Positions 9,033 through 17,490 of a stretch of 64,000 nucleotides of DNA are shown one piece after another; the first letter of the stretch is position 1, and every line of letters begins with the position of its first letter. Location of the stretch: contig JAYPVI010000001.1 of the NCBI GenBank assembly GCA_038134525.1, forward strand, positions 1-64,000. Direction: 5' to 3'. The stretch comes from GCA-002727735 sp038134525 (GTDB taxonomy: Bacteria > Bacteroidota > Bacteroidia > Flavobacteriales_D > Parvicellaceae). The notes under the pieces are model-generated. The model saw only the letters and a program-made list of their open reading frames with translations, did no database searches and was not told the DNA's origin. Made by a program: the position numbers and the translations under genes.

Positions 9033-10292
9033 ATGAATGAAACTAAATTGAAAGAGCTCGAAATGCCCCTTATTAGTGATGATGCTGTTGTACTGGGCAT
9101 ATTGGTATCCTGTCTCGCCCTTATATTTTACACCTCTAACCTAAAATCGCTAAAAGGGTTTTACAAAATTATTCCTGCCCTGTTGTTGTGTTATTTGCTT
9201 CCCTCTTTGCTGAGTACTTTTGGCGTTATATCTCCCAAAGTATCTGGGCTTTGGCCGGTAGCTAAGAACTATTTTTTACCCGCTTCGCTCATCTTAATGA
9301 CTTTAAGTACCGATTTAAAAGGAATTGTTCGACTTGGACCCAAAGCGTTGATCATGTTTTTTACGGCTACTATTGGAATAATTATTGGTGGACCTGTTGC
9401 TATACTCATTACTGCCCTTTTTTCACCAGAAACAGTTGGTGGATTGGATTTTGATGCCGCATGGAGAGGACTAGCCACCCTTGCAGGAAGCTGGATTGGA
9501 GGAGGTGCCAATCAAACGGCTATGCTGGAGCTATATCAATATAACCCTTCTAAATATGGGGCTATGATTACCGTAGATATTGTGGTAGCTAATATTTGGA
9601 TGGCTTTAATTCTGCTGGGAGCAGGAAAATCAGCTAAAATTGACCGATGGCTTAAAGCCGACTCTAGTGCCATTGATGACTTGAAAGACAAAATGGAAAA
9701 CTACAGCAGTACAGTGGAAAAAAATACCACTTTTCAGGATCTCATTAAAATTGCCGCCATTGCATTAGGTGGAGTAGGCTTATCGCATTTTTTAGGTAGT
9801 TTCTTGGTGAAAATAGGAGACGTTATCCCCTACTTTGCCGATACGGTACTCACCAGTCATTTCTTTTGGGTTGTGGTCATTTCCACCACCTTTGGGTTGT
9901 CTTTGTCCTTTTCTAAACTCAGATCGCTTGAGGGAGCTGGGGCTTCCAAAATAGGAAGTGTTTTTATCTATTTATTAGTAGCTATTATTGGTATGAAGAT
10001 GGACATTACCAAAGCGCTAGAAGAACCATTACTCATTGTAGTGGGCTTAATTTGGATGGCTTTTCATGTGGGTCTACTTTTTGCTGTGGCCAAACTAATA
10101 AAAGCTCCTTTTTTCTTTTTAGCCGTAGGAAGTAAAGCTAATGTGGGAGGTGCTGCATCTGCACCAGTGGTGGCCTCTGCATTTCACCCTAGTTTAGCCC
10201 CTGTAGGGGTGCTATTGGCGGTATTAGGATATGCTTTAGGCACTTATGGAGCCATTATTTGTGCCACATTGATGGAAATAGCTAGTCCCTAA
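9033..10292 (+). CDS. DUF819 family integral membrane protein
   Basis: A 419-residue protein of about ten to eleven hydrophobic helices that matches the DUF819 (YjcL-like) family throughout. Recognisable segments are SDDAVVLGILVSCLALIF near the N-terminus, the glycine-rich GSWIGGGANQTAML in the middle, and KANVGGAASAPVVASAF near the end, typical of the inverted-repeat fold of carboxylate and ion transporters. The substrate is unknown. A soluble insert at about residues 205-235 separates the two halves. The ATG at 9033 gives the full family length; an internal ATG at 9063 is a possible alternative start. Confidence 0.88.
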   Translation: MNETKLKELEMPLISDDAVVLGILVSCLALIFYTSNLKSLKGFYKIIPALLLCYLLPSLLSTFGVISPKVSGLWPVAKNYFLPASLILMTLSTDLKGIVRLGPKALIMFFTATIGIIIGGPVAILITALFSPETVGGLDFDAAWRGLATLAGSWIGGGANQTAMLELYQYNPSKYGAMITVDIVVANIWMALILLGAGKSAKIDRWLKADSSAIDDLKDKMENYSSTVEKNTTFQDLIKIAAIALGGVGLSHFLGSFLVKIGDVIPYFADTVLTSHFFWVVVISTTFGLSLSFSKLRSLEGAGASKIGSVFIYLLVAIIGMKMDITKALEEPLLIVVGLIWMAFHVGLLFAVAKLIKAPFFFLAVGSKANVGGAASAPVVASAFHPSLAPVGVLLAVLGYALGTYGAIICATLMEIASP

Positions 10293-10297
10293 TTTTG
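10290..10297 (+). promoter_or_regulatory. Putative promoter (-7 box) of the PlsC-like gene
   Basis: TAATTTTG overlaps the TAA stop of the DUF819 gene. A TTG at 10269-10271 lies 18 bases upstream, a good fit to the flavobacterial TTG-N17-23-TAnnTTTG pattern. It is 28 bases before the ATG at 10326, so the acyltransferase may be transcribed separately from DUF819. Confidence 0.45.
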
Positions 10298-10325
10298 TTG
10301 AAATTTACTGAAAAATGATTAAATA

Positions 10326-10886
10326 ATGTATAAATTCATTTTAAGATTATTAGGTTGGAAAATTAACCCTGACATTCCAAAGGAGTATGACAGGTGTGTA
10401 CTTATTGGTGCGCCACACACGAGTAACTGGGATTTTCTTTTTTCGGTATTATCCTTCAAGGCGTTGAAAATTCCCTACAAATTCACCATCAAAAAACAGT
10501 GGTTTCGTTTTCCTTTTAACCTCATTATTAAACCCATTGGTGGTTTACCCATTGACACGAAAGGCAATTCTCAAAAAGGAATCAGTAACGTAGATACCAT
10601 GGCCAGTTTTTTCAGCTTAAAAGAAAAGTTTGTTATGGCTATCACACCCGAAGGAACAAGATCATTAAGAAAAGAATGGAAAAGTGGATTTTATCACGTA
10701 GCCAAGAAAGCCAATGTGCCCATTTGTTTAGCCTACTTGGATTATAAAAACAAAATTGCTGGTGTAGGTAAGGTCATTTTCCCAACCGACAACATGGCTG
10801 CAGACATGAAAGTGATTATGGATTTTTATAAAGAAATTGTGGCTAAATTCCCTCACAATTTCAGCACTGATTTACGCTATTCCTAA
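10326..10886 (+). CDS. PlsC-type glycerophospholipid acyltransferase family protein
   Basis: A 186-residue protein with both acyltransferase hallmarks. The HX4D catalytic motif is HTSNWD (His31, Asp36) and the substrate-binding motif is PEGTRS (108-113). No strong signal peptide is seen, and peripheral membrane attachment through the basic N-terminus is likely. The family transfers acyl chains to lysophosphatidate or related acceptors. It is shorter than classical PlsC (about 240 residues), so the exact acceptor is uncertain. The 3' end overlaps the convergent cyclase-dioxygenase gene by 15 bases. Confidence 0.85.
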   Translation: MYKFILRLLGWKINPDIPKEYDRCVLIGAPHTSNWDFLFSVLSFKALKIPYKFTIKKQWFRFPFNLIIKPIGGLPIDTKGNSQKGISNVDTMASFFSLKEKFVMAITPEGTRSLRKEWKSGFYHVAKKANVPICLAYLDYKNKIAGVGKVIFPTDNMAADMKVIMDFYKEIVAKFPHNFSTDLRYS

Positions 10887-12863
10887 GTTATTTTTTTGAT
10901 AAAACTTACTCATGCAAATAACATGAGGAAAGCTCACACAAGAAAGAAAAACTAAAAAGAGTGCAGCATTTACTTCTAAGCTGTTTTCAAGCTTCAAAAA
11001 AAGTAACCAATACAAAAAGATAGCGCCTAAATTAAACGGTAAGGCTTGGGTATACATTTTGAGGTGTGACCACTTTAAATTGGATTTTAAATTATACCAT
11101 CCTGTTAGACTATGGTGAAAGATAAAATAAAGACCAAATGCAACCAGTAGCCCTAAGTTTTGAGCAAATAGTAAAAAAGCAATCAAACCTAGCCAATTCC
11201 ATTTTTTATAAACCAGAGCAACAACTGTTGGCCATAGCAACAACGCATAAGACCAAATGTTAATATCATTAACCATTGGAAGAGGTTGAACTCCAATTAT
11301 AGATAGGATATAATTGAATTCATTGAAATGCGTACCAAATAAAAAAACAAGAAGCGATACTCCCCAACCAAAAGCTAATAACGAATTTGAAAATCCCCAA
11401 TTTTTAACATCTGTTTGGCCGAAATGCCACGCAGAATAAATCAGAAATATCAGTAAACCAGCCGTAGGGAAAATGTACCATACTAAAAATATAGGAAGCA
11501 TTAATCCTAAATAAGTAAAGATGAACTTGAGGGTTACTTTTTTTTCAGTATATAAGCCTTCTGTTAGGTGATCTAACGCTCCATGCGGAATACCAACAAG
11601 CAATAACCCTGAAACCAAGACATACACATCAAATGAACTGAAAAACACTTGGTTATGGCTAAATTGATTCTGCCCCATTAAAGCGTAAAGCAGTATAAAT
11701 AGTAAAGGAAATAACCATTTCATTTTCCAAAACAGCCACACTACAGTTGCCTTTAGAAAAGAACCTACCTGAAGTTGAGTAAACATGGACAAGTCTTCTC
11801 CAAAAGATGATTTTTCATCCAAAAATTTTAATACAAAATTGGGTGAACGCACGTTGAATAAACGTTCAAATATAGGTTTACCCTTCAGGGGCCAAAGTGT
11901 TAAAATGATAAGCAATAATTGATCATAGAATAAAAAGCGAGGATTAGCCTTAAATGAAACGTTATTCAACTTTCCGTTGGCACATATTTGCTTAGCATGC
12001 TTATGCATATTTTTAAAAGCGTATCCCGTACTGGGTTTAACACTCCCCCCTCGAGTACCGATGTTGACCCATTTGTCTTTTTTACTTTTTTTAGGCAACA
12101 ATGAGCTCATTGGAATTACCCCCTGCTCATCATCAATAATTTCATATTCACCATACTGCTGAAAAATATATTCATTTAATATTTTAATAGCTTCTTCTTT
12201 TTGGATTAATAACCTTCCAAAACGGGTTAATTCCACTAGTCCAGCATGTTGATCATAAGGCAGAATATAAATAAACTGAGTTGATTTTTGTTGTGTGACC
12301 CTAAAATCCATCATGTGATACACTTGATGATCAAATTGAGATGACTTTAACGCTATTTTAAGTCCATAAAAGGATTGTGAAATGTAGTAAGTATTATCCT
12401 TCAGCCTACTAAAATCTGGTGGTCTACTATCAAATATCCAATTACTACTAATTTGCTGATTTTCAGTGGTAATTTTATAGGTGTTTTCCTTAACAATTTT
12501 CCCCACTTTTCCTGATATCATTTCTATTTGAAACTTTTCTATAATAGCACGGGTAGAATCGTATAAGTCTAAACTATTGATGTGGTAATATTTTAGAGGA
12601 CTTATGGGTGTTTTTTGGTTATTGTTGATTTGAATGTGTGTCCAGTGATGGCTAATTAAATTCTGATGATCTTTTAAAATATCATCTTGTTCATGGGCCC
12701 AAAAACAAAACGTTTTATCATTTTCTTTTTTTGTACTAGGATCTATTATAGCAACACGATTGTTACCCATAAGCCCTTTTCTTTCCATCTCTTTCAGTAG
12801 AAGGCAAGTACTAGCACCCCAACCTGCAAAGACGATATCGAAATGTGAATGGTTAATGGGCAT
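10872..12863 (-). CDS. Fused lycopene beta-cyclase (CrtY) and beta-carotene 15,15'-dioxygenase (Brp/Blh)
   Basis: One 663-residue protein. Residues 1 to about 375 match CrtY-type lycopene cyclase: an FAD-binding start (VFAGWGASTCLLL), DKTFCFW, FDSRPP, QSFYGLKI, GVIPMSS, and GTRGGSVKPSTGYAF. After a hydrophobic linker (about 375-405), residues about 405-655 form a polytopic Brp/Blh domain with its His motifs: GIPHGALDH (424-432), WHFGQTD (479-485), FHHSLTGW (from 582) and SFPHV (His647). The cyclase makes beta-carotene from lycopene and the Blh domain cleaves it to two retinals, so the fusion would channel lycopene to retinal at the membrane. I see no frameshift or internal stop at the junction. 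No opsin or other crt gene is present in the window. Both domain calls are firm; the coupled activity is inferred. Confidence 0.93.
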   Translation of the reverse strand: MPINHSHFDIVFAGWGASTCLLLKEMERKGLMGNNRVAIIDPSTKKENDKTFCFWAHEQDDILKDHQNLISHHWTHIQINNNQKTPISPLKYYHINSLDLYDSTRAIIEKFQIEMISGKVGKIVKENTYKITTENQQISSNWIFDSRPPDFSRLKDNTYYISQSFYGLKIALKSSQFDHQVYHMMDFRVTQQKSTQFIYILPYDQHAGLVELTRFGRLLIQKEEAIKILNEYIFQQYGEYEIIDDEQGVIPMSSLLPKKSKKDKWVNIGTRGGSVKPSTGYAFKNMHKHAKQICANGKLNNVSFKANPRFLFYDQLLLIILTLWPLKGKPIFERLFNVRSPNFVLKFLDEKSSFGEDLSMFTQLQVGSFLKATVVWLFWKMKWLFPLLFILLYALMGQNQFSHNQVFFSSFDVYVLVSGLLLVGIPHGALDHLTEGLYTEKKVTLKFIFTYLGLMLPIFLVWYIFPTAGLLIFLIYSAWHFGQTDVKNWGFSNSLLAFGWGVSLLVFLFGTHFNEFNYILSIIGVQPLPMVNDINIWSYALLLWPTVVALVYKKWNWLGLIAFLLFAQNLGLLVAFGLYFIFHHSLTGWYNLKSNLKWSHLKMYTQALPFNLGAIFLYWLLFLKLENSLEVNAALFLVFLSCVSFPHVICMSKFYQKNNLGIA

Positions 12864-12921
12864 AGAATTTGATAAACAAGATACACATTATTGCATTAAT
12901 ACTTACTTGAATGTAATTGAA

Positions 12922-12929
12922 TATATTTG
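12922..12929 (+). promoter_or_regulatory. Putative -7 box of the DPP-IV gene
   Basis: TATATTTG matches TAnnTTTG and lies 13 bases before the ATG at 12943, in the 79-base divergent gap with the retinal-synthesis gene. TTG triplets at 12891 and 12907 are outside the preferred spacing, so only the -7 element is supported. Confidence 0.35.
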
Positions 12930-12942
12930 ATAAAATTTAATT

Positions 12943-15051
12943 ATGAGATCTTACTTTTTATTTTTCACTTTATTAATGGTGTCCACATCTCTTTTTAGCC
13001 AAGAAGCAAAAAAAGAATTGACCCTAGAAGATGCTGTTCTTGGATATTATAAAGGCCTTTATCCCGATAACATGTATGGTATAGATTGGACTTTATCCAA
13101 TACGCTATACAAAAAAGAAAAAGATGCCCTTGTAGTTTATCAACCTACCAAAAAAGGAGACAAAAAGCTTTACAGTAAAGATTTGAAGATCAATACTGAT
13201 TTAGGGAAATTAAGAAGATTAAAATTTGAAAATGAAAAGTCATTTCATTATATCCAAAATGGAGAATTTTATGCCCTAACAAAAAACGGTGAAGTCACTT
13301 TTAGCTATCCCAAAAAGGCAGAAAACGTAACCTTAAGCCCAACAAAGAATCACCTTGCATACACCATAAAAAACAATCTATATCTAGCCCATAAACTTGA
13401 TTCTGCTGAAGCCATAACAAAACATGAAGACCCGAACATGGTTGCTGGACAATCTATTCATCGAAATGAATTTGGAATTCAAAATGGTATTTTTTGGGGG
13501 AACAAGGGAGAAATGGTAGCCTTTTACGAAAAGGATGAAACCGATGTGCACGATTATCCCTTGCTGAACATCACTGTTACTCCAGGAGAATTAGAATCCA
13601 TTAAATACCCTATGGCCGGACAGTCTAGTGAATACGGCAAGGTTGGTGTGTATAATACTGAGAGTAAAACGCTTATTTACCTACAACTCATACATGAAAA
13701 AGATGATTATGTGACTAACTTGACTTGGGGCCCGGATGACCAATTTCTATACATTGCTGAGCTCAATCGAGATCAAAATCATTTAATATGGGCACAATAT
13801 GATGCAAAGACCGGTGAAAGAATAAAAACCATTTTCGAAGAAAAAAACGATAAATGGGTAGAACCAGAATATCCCTTATATTTTATTCCCAAAAAAAATA
13901 ATGAATTCATTACGCTTAGTGAAAGAGATGGATTCATGAATTTATATCGTTACAACACAAATGGAAAGCTCCTTAATCAGGTAACAAAGAACAAATGGGT
14001 AACCACAGCCTTATTAGCTATAAAGGAAAACACCATTTACTTTCAGGGCACTGGAGAAGACCCAAGAGAACTACATACCTACTCTATTCAATTAGATGGA
14101 ACTGGATTACGAAAAATCACCTCTAAACCAGGCGTGCATCAAACTAAACTAAGTCCAAATGGTCGTTATCTTCTTGACCAATTCTCCAACCTAGAAAATC
14201 CAGGAACTACGCAAGTAATTGATATTAAGACCGGTAAGGTAAATGTGTTAAACCAAGCCGAAAACCCACTTTCTGATTATGCCGTTGGAAACACCATTTT
14301 CAACCAAATCAAATCAACAGATGGCGATGTATTGTATTCTAGAATAATTACCCCAAACCAATTTGATTCTTCCAACACTTATCCTGTTTTGATTTATGTA
14401 TACGGAGGCCCTCATGCTCAGCTTGTGACCAACAGCTGGCTAGGTGGTGCAAGTCTTTGGATGCATTGGATGGCCAATCAGGGATACCTCATTTACACTG
14501 TTGACGGTAGAGGTTCTGCGAATAGAGGATTTGAATTTGAAAGTGCGATATTCAGAAACTTAGGACAATTAGAAATGAAGGATCAATTACAAGGAGTTGA
14601 TTTTCTGAAAAAACAGCCCTACGTGGATAAGGAGAGAATAGCCGTTCATGGCTGGAGTTATGGAGGTTTTATGACAACATCTTTGCTGACTAACTACCCA
14701 GCAGCCTTTTCATGTGGTGTAGCTGGAGGTCCAGTAATAGACTGGAAATGGTACGAAGTCATGTATGGCGAACGTTATATGGACCAACCTCAAGACAACC
14801 CAGATGGGTATGCAAAAACGAGTCTACTTCAAAAAGCTAAAGAACTTAAAGATCCCTTACTTTTAATCCATGGCACTACAGATGACGTAGTAGTCATGCA
14901 ACATAATCTTTCATTTGTAAAAGCCTGTGTTGAAGCGGGAGTTCAAGTGGATTTTTTTCCATATCCCATGCATAAGCACAATGTGAGAGGAAAAGACCGT
15001 GTTCATTTGATGCAAAAAGTGTTAAATTATATAATCGCTAATAACAAATAA
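12943..15051 (+). CDS. S9 family dipeptidyl peptidase IV
   Basis: A 702-residue secreted serine peptidase. The signal peptide (residues 1-19) ends SLFSQ. A DPP-IV-type beta-propeller occupies roughly 80-450, and a C-terminal alpha/beta-hydrolase domain carries the catalytic Ser572 (GWSYGGF), an Asp at 647/648 (HGTTDDVV) and a His near 679 (MHKHNVRG). The Tyr-bearing loop (VYGGPHAQ) is also present. DPP-IV removes Xaa-Pro or Xaa-Ala dipeptides from peptides, most likely in the periplasm. A TonB-dependent receptor starts 16 bases downstream, suggesting joint peptide processing and uptake. Confidence 0.93.
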   Translation: MRSYFLFFTLLMVSTSLFSQEAKKELTLEDAVLGYYKGLYPDNMYGIDWTLSNTLYKKEKDALVVYQPTKKGDKKLYSKDLKINTDLGKLRRLKFENEKSFHYIQNGEFYALTKNGEVTFSYPKKAENVTLSPTKNHLAYTIKNNLYLAHKLDSAEAITKHEDPNMVAGQSIHRNEFGIQNGIFWGNKGEMVAFYEKDETDVHDYPLLNITVTPGELESIKYPMAGQSSEYGKVGVYNTESKTLIYLQLIHEKDDYVTNLTWGPDDQFLYIAELNRDQNHLIWAQYDAKTGERIKTIFEEKNDKWVEPEYPLYFIPKKNNEFITLSERDGFMNLYRYNTNGKLLNQVTKNKWVTTALLAIKENTIYFQGTGEDPRELHTYSIQLDGTGLRKITSKPGVHQTKLSPNGRYLLDQFSNLENPGTTQVIDIKTGKVNVLNQAENPLSDYAVGNTIFNQIKSTDGDVLYSRIITPNQFDSSNTYPVLIYVYGGPHAQLVTNSWLGGASLWMHWMANQGYLIYTVDGRGSANRGFEFESAIFRNLGQLEMKDQLQGVDFLKKQPYVDKERIAVHGWSYGGFMTTSLLTNYPAAFSCGVAGGPVIDWKWYEVMYGERYMDQPQDNPDGYAKTSLLQKAKELKDPLLLIHGTTDDVVVMQHNLSFVKACVEAGVQVDFFPYPMHKHNVRGKDRVHLMQKVLNYIIANNK

Positions 15052-15067
15052 TTTTATCTTCGGGACC

Positions 15068-17422
15068 ATGTTGTTAAAAATCCGTGCAAAAAACCTTACA
15101 GGACTGTTTTTGTTATTCTTTTTTAGCACCTATTTATATAGTCAAACAGGAACCATAAGGGGAACCATTTATGAAAAAAAATCTGGAGAACCCTCATTTG
15201 GTTCAAATGTAAAAATCAAAGGCACTGGTATTGGAGCATCTACTGATATCAATGGATTTTATCAAATTAACAAACTACCACCTGGAAAAATTACAATTGA
15301 GGTATCTAATATTGAATTCAACACCATTGAATTTACTGTTGAAATTGTGTCTAACAAAATTAAGACTCAAAATTTCTTCATGGAGGAGAAAGATGAGATC
15401 CTAGATGAATTTGAATACAGCGCAGAGGCTTCAGAAAGAAAAACAGAAGTCAAAATGTCTGTTATTAAAGCTACACCAAGAGATATGGCCCATGTTGTTG
15501 CTATAGGTGGCGAACCCGATTTTGCTCAATACCTTCAAACGACACCAGGCGTGGTCACTACGGGTGATCAAGGTGGGCAAATGTATATTAGAGGGGGATC
15601 ACCCATTCAAAATAAAGTTCTTCTAGATGGTATGACGATCTACAATCCCTTTCATTCCATTGGGTTTTTCTCTGTTTTCGATACGGATATCATCAGAAGT
15701 GCAGATATCTATACTGGAGGTTTTTCTGCAGTCTACGGAGGCAGAATCTCTTCTATTATGGACATCACTACCATTGACGGCAACAAAAAAAGACACGCAG
15801 GAAAAATTTCTATCAATCCATTCGGATCTAAATTTAAGATGGAAGGACCTATTAAAAAACTAGATGAAGACAATATAGGAAATACGGCATCTTACATATT
15901 TTCTGGAAAAACATCATATTTAGAGCAGACCTCAAAACTGCTATATAACTACATTGACTCCAATGGACTACCCTTTAATTTCACCGATCTATTTGGAAAA
16001 TTATCTTTCAACACGGCTAATGGTAGTAAAATCAACTTTTTTGGATTCAACTACAATGACCGTGTACGTTATAAAGCCGTATCTGATCTAAATTGGGACT
16101 CTTGGGGGGTTGGTTCAAACTTTGTTATTGTCCCATCCAGTTCGACTATGCTTATTCTTGGAAGGTTTAACATCAGTGACTATAAGATTTCTTTAACAGA
16201 AAAAGACCCAGTAACTGGTGGCAATTTATCGCCTAGAACAAGTAGAATTAACGGATTTAACTTTGGGTTTGATTTTAAATACTTCTTAAGAGAAAATGAA
16301 ATCAAGTATGGTATTGATATTAATGGATTTGCTACTGAATTTGATTTCTTTAATAGTGTGGGTAGACAGATTGAGCAAAATCAAAACACAACGGAACTTG
16401 CCGGTTATATTGACAGTAAAATTATCAAAGGTCTATTGGTTATTAACCCTAGTTTTAGGGCTCAATATTATGCATCACTTAGGAACTTTTCTCCTGAACC
16501 AAGATTAGGTATCAAATATAATGTTTCAGAAAAGTTTCGACTTAAAGGTGCGACAGGTCTCTTTTCACAAAACTTAATTTCAGCTAACTCTGATAGAGAT
16601 GTAGTGAATTTATTTTACGGATTCCTTTCAGGACCAGATAATTTACAAGATTCCATAACGCTATCCAATGGTCAAAGAGTGGAAAGAACTCATAACCTAC
16701 AAAAAGCAACTCATGCTATTCTGGGAGGTGAACTAGACCTATCCAGAAATTTTACGCTTAACGTGGAGGGCTACTACAAATGGTTTAATCAATTATCCAA
16801 CATTAATCGTAATAAACTATATAATGACAATATAAATACGTATACAATACCAGATGAACTCAAAAAGGATTTCATTATAGAATCGGGTGATGCCTATGGA
16901 GTAGATGTTGTGCTCAAATACCAGGGTGATAAAACGTATATCTGGGCTGTATATTCCCTAGGAAAAGTAACAAGATGGGATGGATTAAGAGAATATGCTC
17001 CCCTTTTTGATCGAAGACATAATATCAACTTGGTGGGTACTAAAACATTTGGAGAAAATGACAATTGGGAAGTAAACATAAGATGGAATTTTGGAAGTGG
17101 ATTACCCTTTACGCAAACTCAAGGATATTATCATTCCATTGACTATGCTCAAGGTCTTAATACGGATATTACAACCATAAACTCAACTGATTTAGAAATT
17201 ATTTATGCCGATTTAAATCAGGGTAGACTTTCAGCTTATCATCGATTTGACCTAGCCATAAAAAAACATGTTGAAATTAATAAATCAACAACTTTGGATG
17301 TAACAGCCAGTGTCACTAACCTATACAACAGACAAAATATTTTTTATGTTGATCGAGTTACAACAGAAAAAGTATACCAGTTACCCCTATTACCTAGCCT
17401 TGGATTGAGCTTTAAATTTTAA
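15068..17422 (+). CDS. TonB-dependent outer-membrane receptor with carboxypeptidase-like regulatory domain
   Basis: A 784-residue protein with a signal peptide ending YLYSQ. A CarboxypepD_reg-like beta domain follows (about 26-115, GTIRGTIYEKKSGEP), then a plug domain (about 130-240, containing QTTPGVVTTGDQGGQ and YIRGGSP), then a 22-strand-type barrel ending in an aromatic residue (SLGLSFKF), as expected for BAM-inserted proteins. No SusD gene follows, so it is not a SusCD glycan system. It lies 16 bases behind the DPP-IV gene, which makes peptide or peptide-bound ligand uptake a reasonable inference. The substrate is not determinable from sequence. Confidence 0.9.
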   Translation: MLLKIRAKNLTGLFLLFFFSTYLYSQTGTIRGTIYEKKSGEPSFGSNVKIKGTGIGASTDINGFYQINKLPPGKITIEVSNIEFNTIEFTVEIVSNKIKTQNFFMEEKDEILDEFEYSAEASERKTEVKMSVIKATPRDMAHVVAIGGEPDFAQYLQTTPGVVTTGDQGGQMYIRGGSPIQNKVLLDGMTIYNPFHSIGFFSVFDTDIIRSADIYTGGFSAVYGGRISSIMDITTIDGNKKRHAGKISINPFGSKFKMEGPIKKLDEDNIGNTASYIFSGKTSYLEQTSKLLYNYIDSNGLPFNFTDLFGKLSFNTANGSKINFFGFNYNDRVRYKAVSDLNWDSWGVGSNFVIVPSSSTMLILGRFNISDYKISLTEKDPVTGGNLSPRTSRINGFNFGFDFKYFLRENEIKYGIDINGFATEFDFFNSVGRQIEQNQNTTELAGYIDSKIIKGLLVINPSFRAQYYASLRNFSPEPRLGIKYNVSEKFRLKGATGLFSQNLISANSDRDVVNLFYGFLSGPDNLQDSITLSNGQRVERTHNLQKATHAILGGELDLSRNFTLNVEGYYKWFNQLSNINRNKLYNDNINTYTIPDELKKDFIIESGDAYGVDVVLKYQGDKTYIWAVYSLGKVTRWDGLREYAPLFDRRHNINLVGTKTFGENDNWEVNIRWNFGSGLPFTQTQGYYHSIDYAQGLNTDITTINSTDLEIIYADLNQGRLSAYHRFDLAIKKHVEINKSTTLDVTASVTNLYNRQNIFYVDRVTTEKVYQLPLLPSLGLSFKF

Positions 17423-17451
17423 TGTTTTTTTTCCATATCGTTTAAATTCAG

Positions 17452-17459
17452 TAACTTTG
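17452..17459 (+). promoter_or_regulatory. Putative -7 box of pyrG
   Basis: TAACTTTG matches TAnnTTTG and lies 31 bases before the pyrG ATG. A T-tract (17425-17432) lies upstream at about -33, with no TTG. Confidence 0.4.
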
Positions 17460-17490
17460 GTTCCCGTATTTAAACCAACCACAATACGGC

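Noticed and set aside
11640..11770. Possible frameshift joining two separate genes into the cyclase-dioxygenase fusion
   Set aside because: The linker reads through without stops and continues a plausible hydrophobic segment (VVWLFWKMKWLFPLLFILL). No internal start context separates the two halves.
10872..12863. Expected proteorhodopsin gene beside the retinal-producing enzyme
   Set aside because: I looked for a seven-helix protein with a retinal-binding Lys motif in the neighbouring genes. The flanking proteins are PlsC-like and DPP-IV; the DUF819 and six-TM proteins do not have opsin features.
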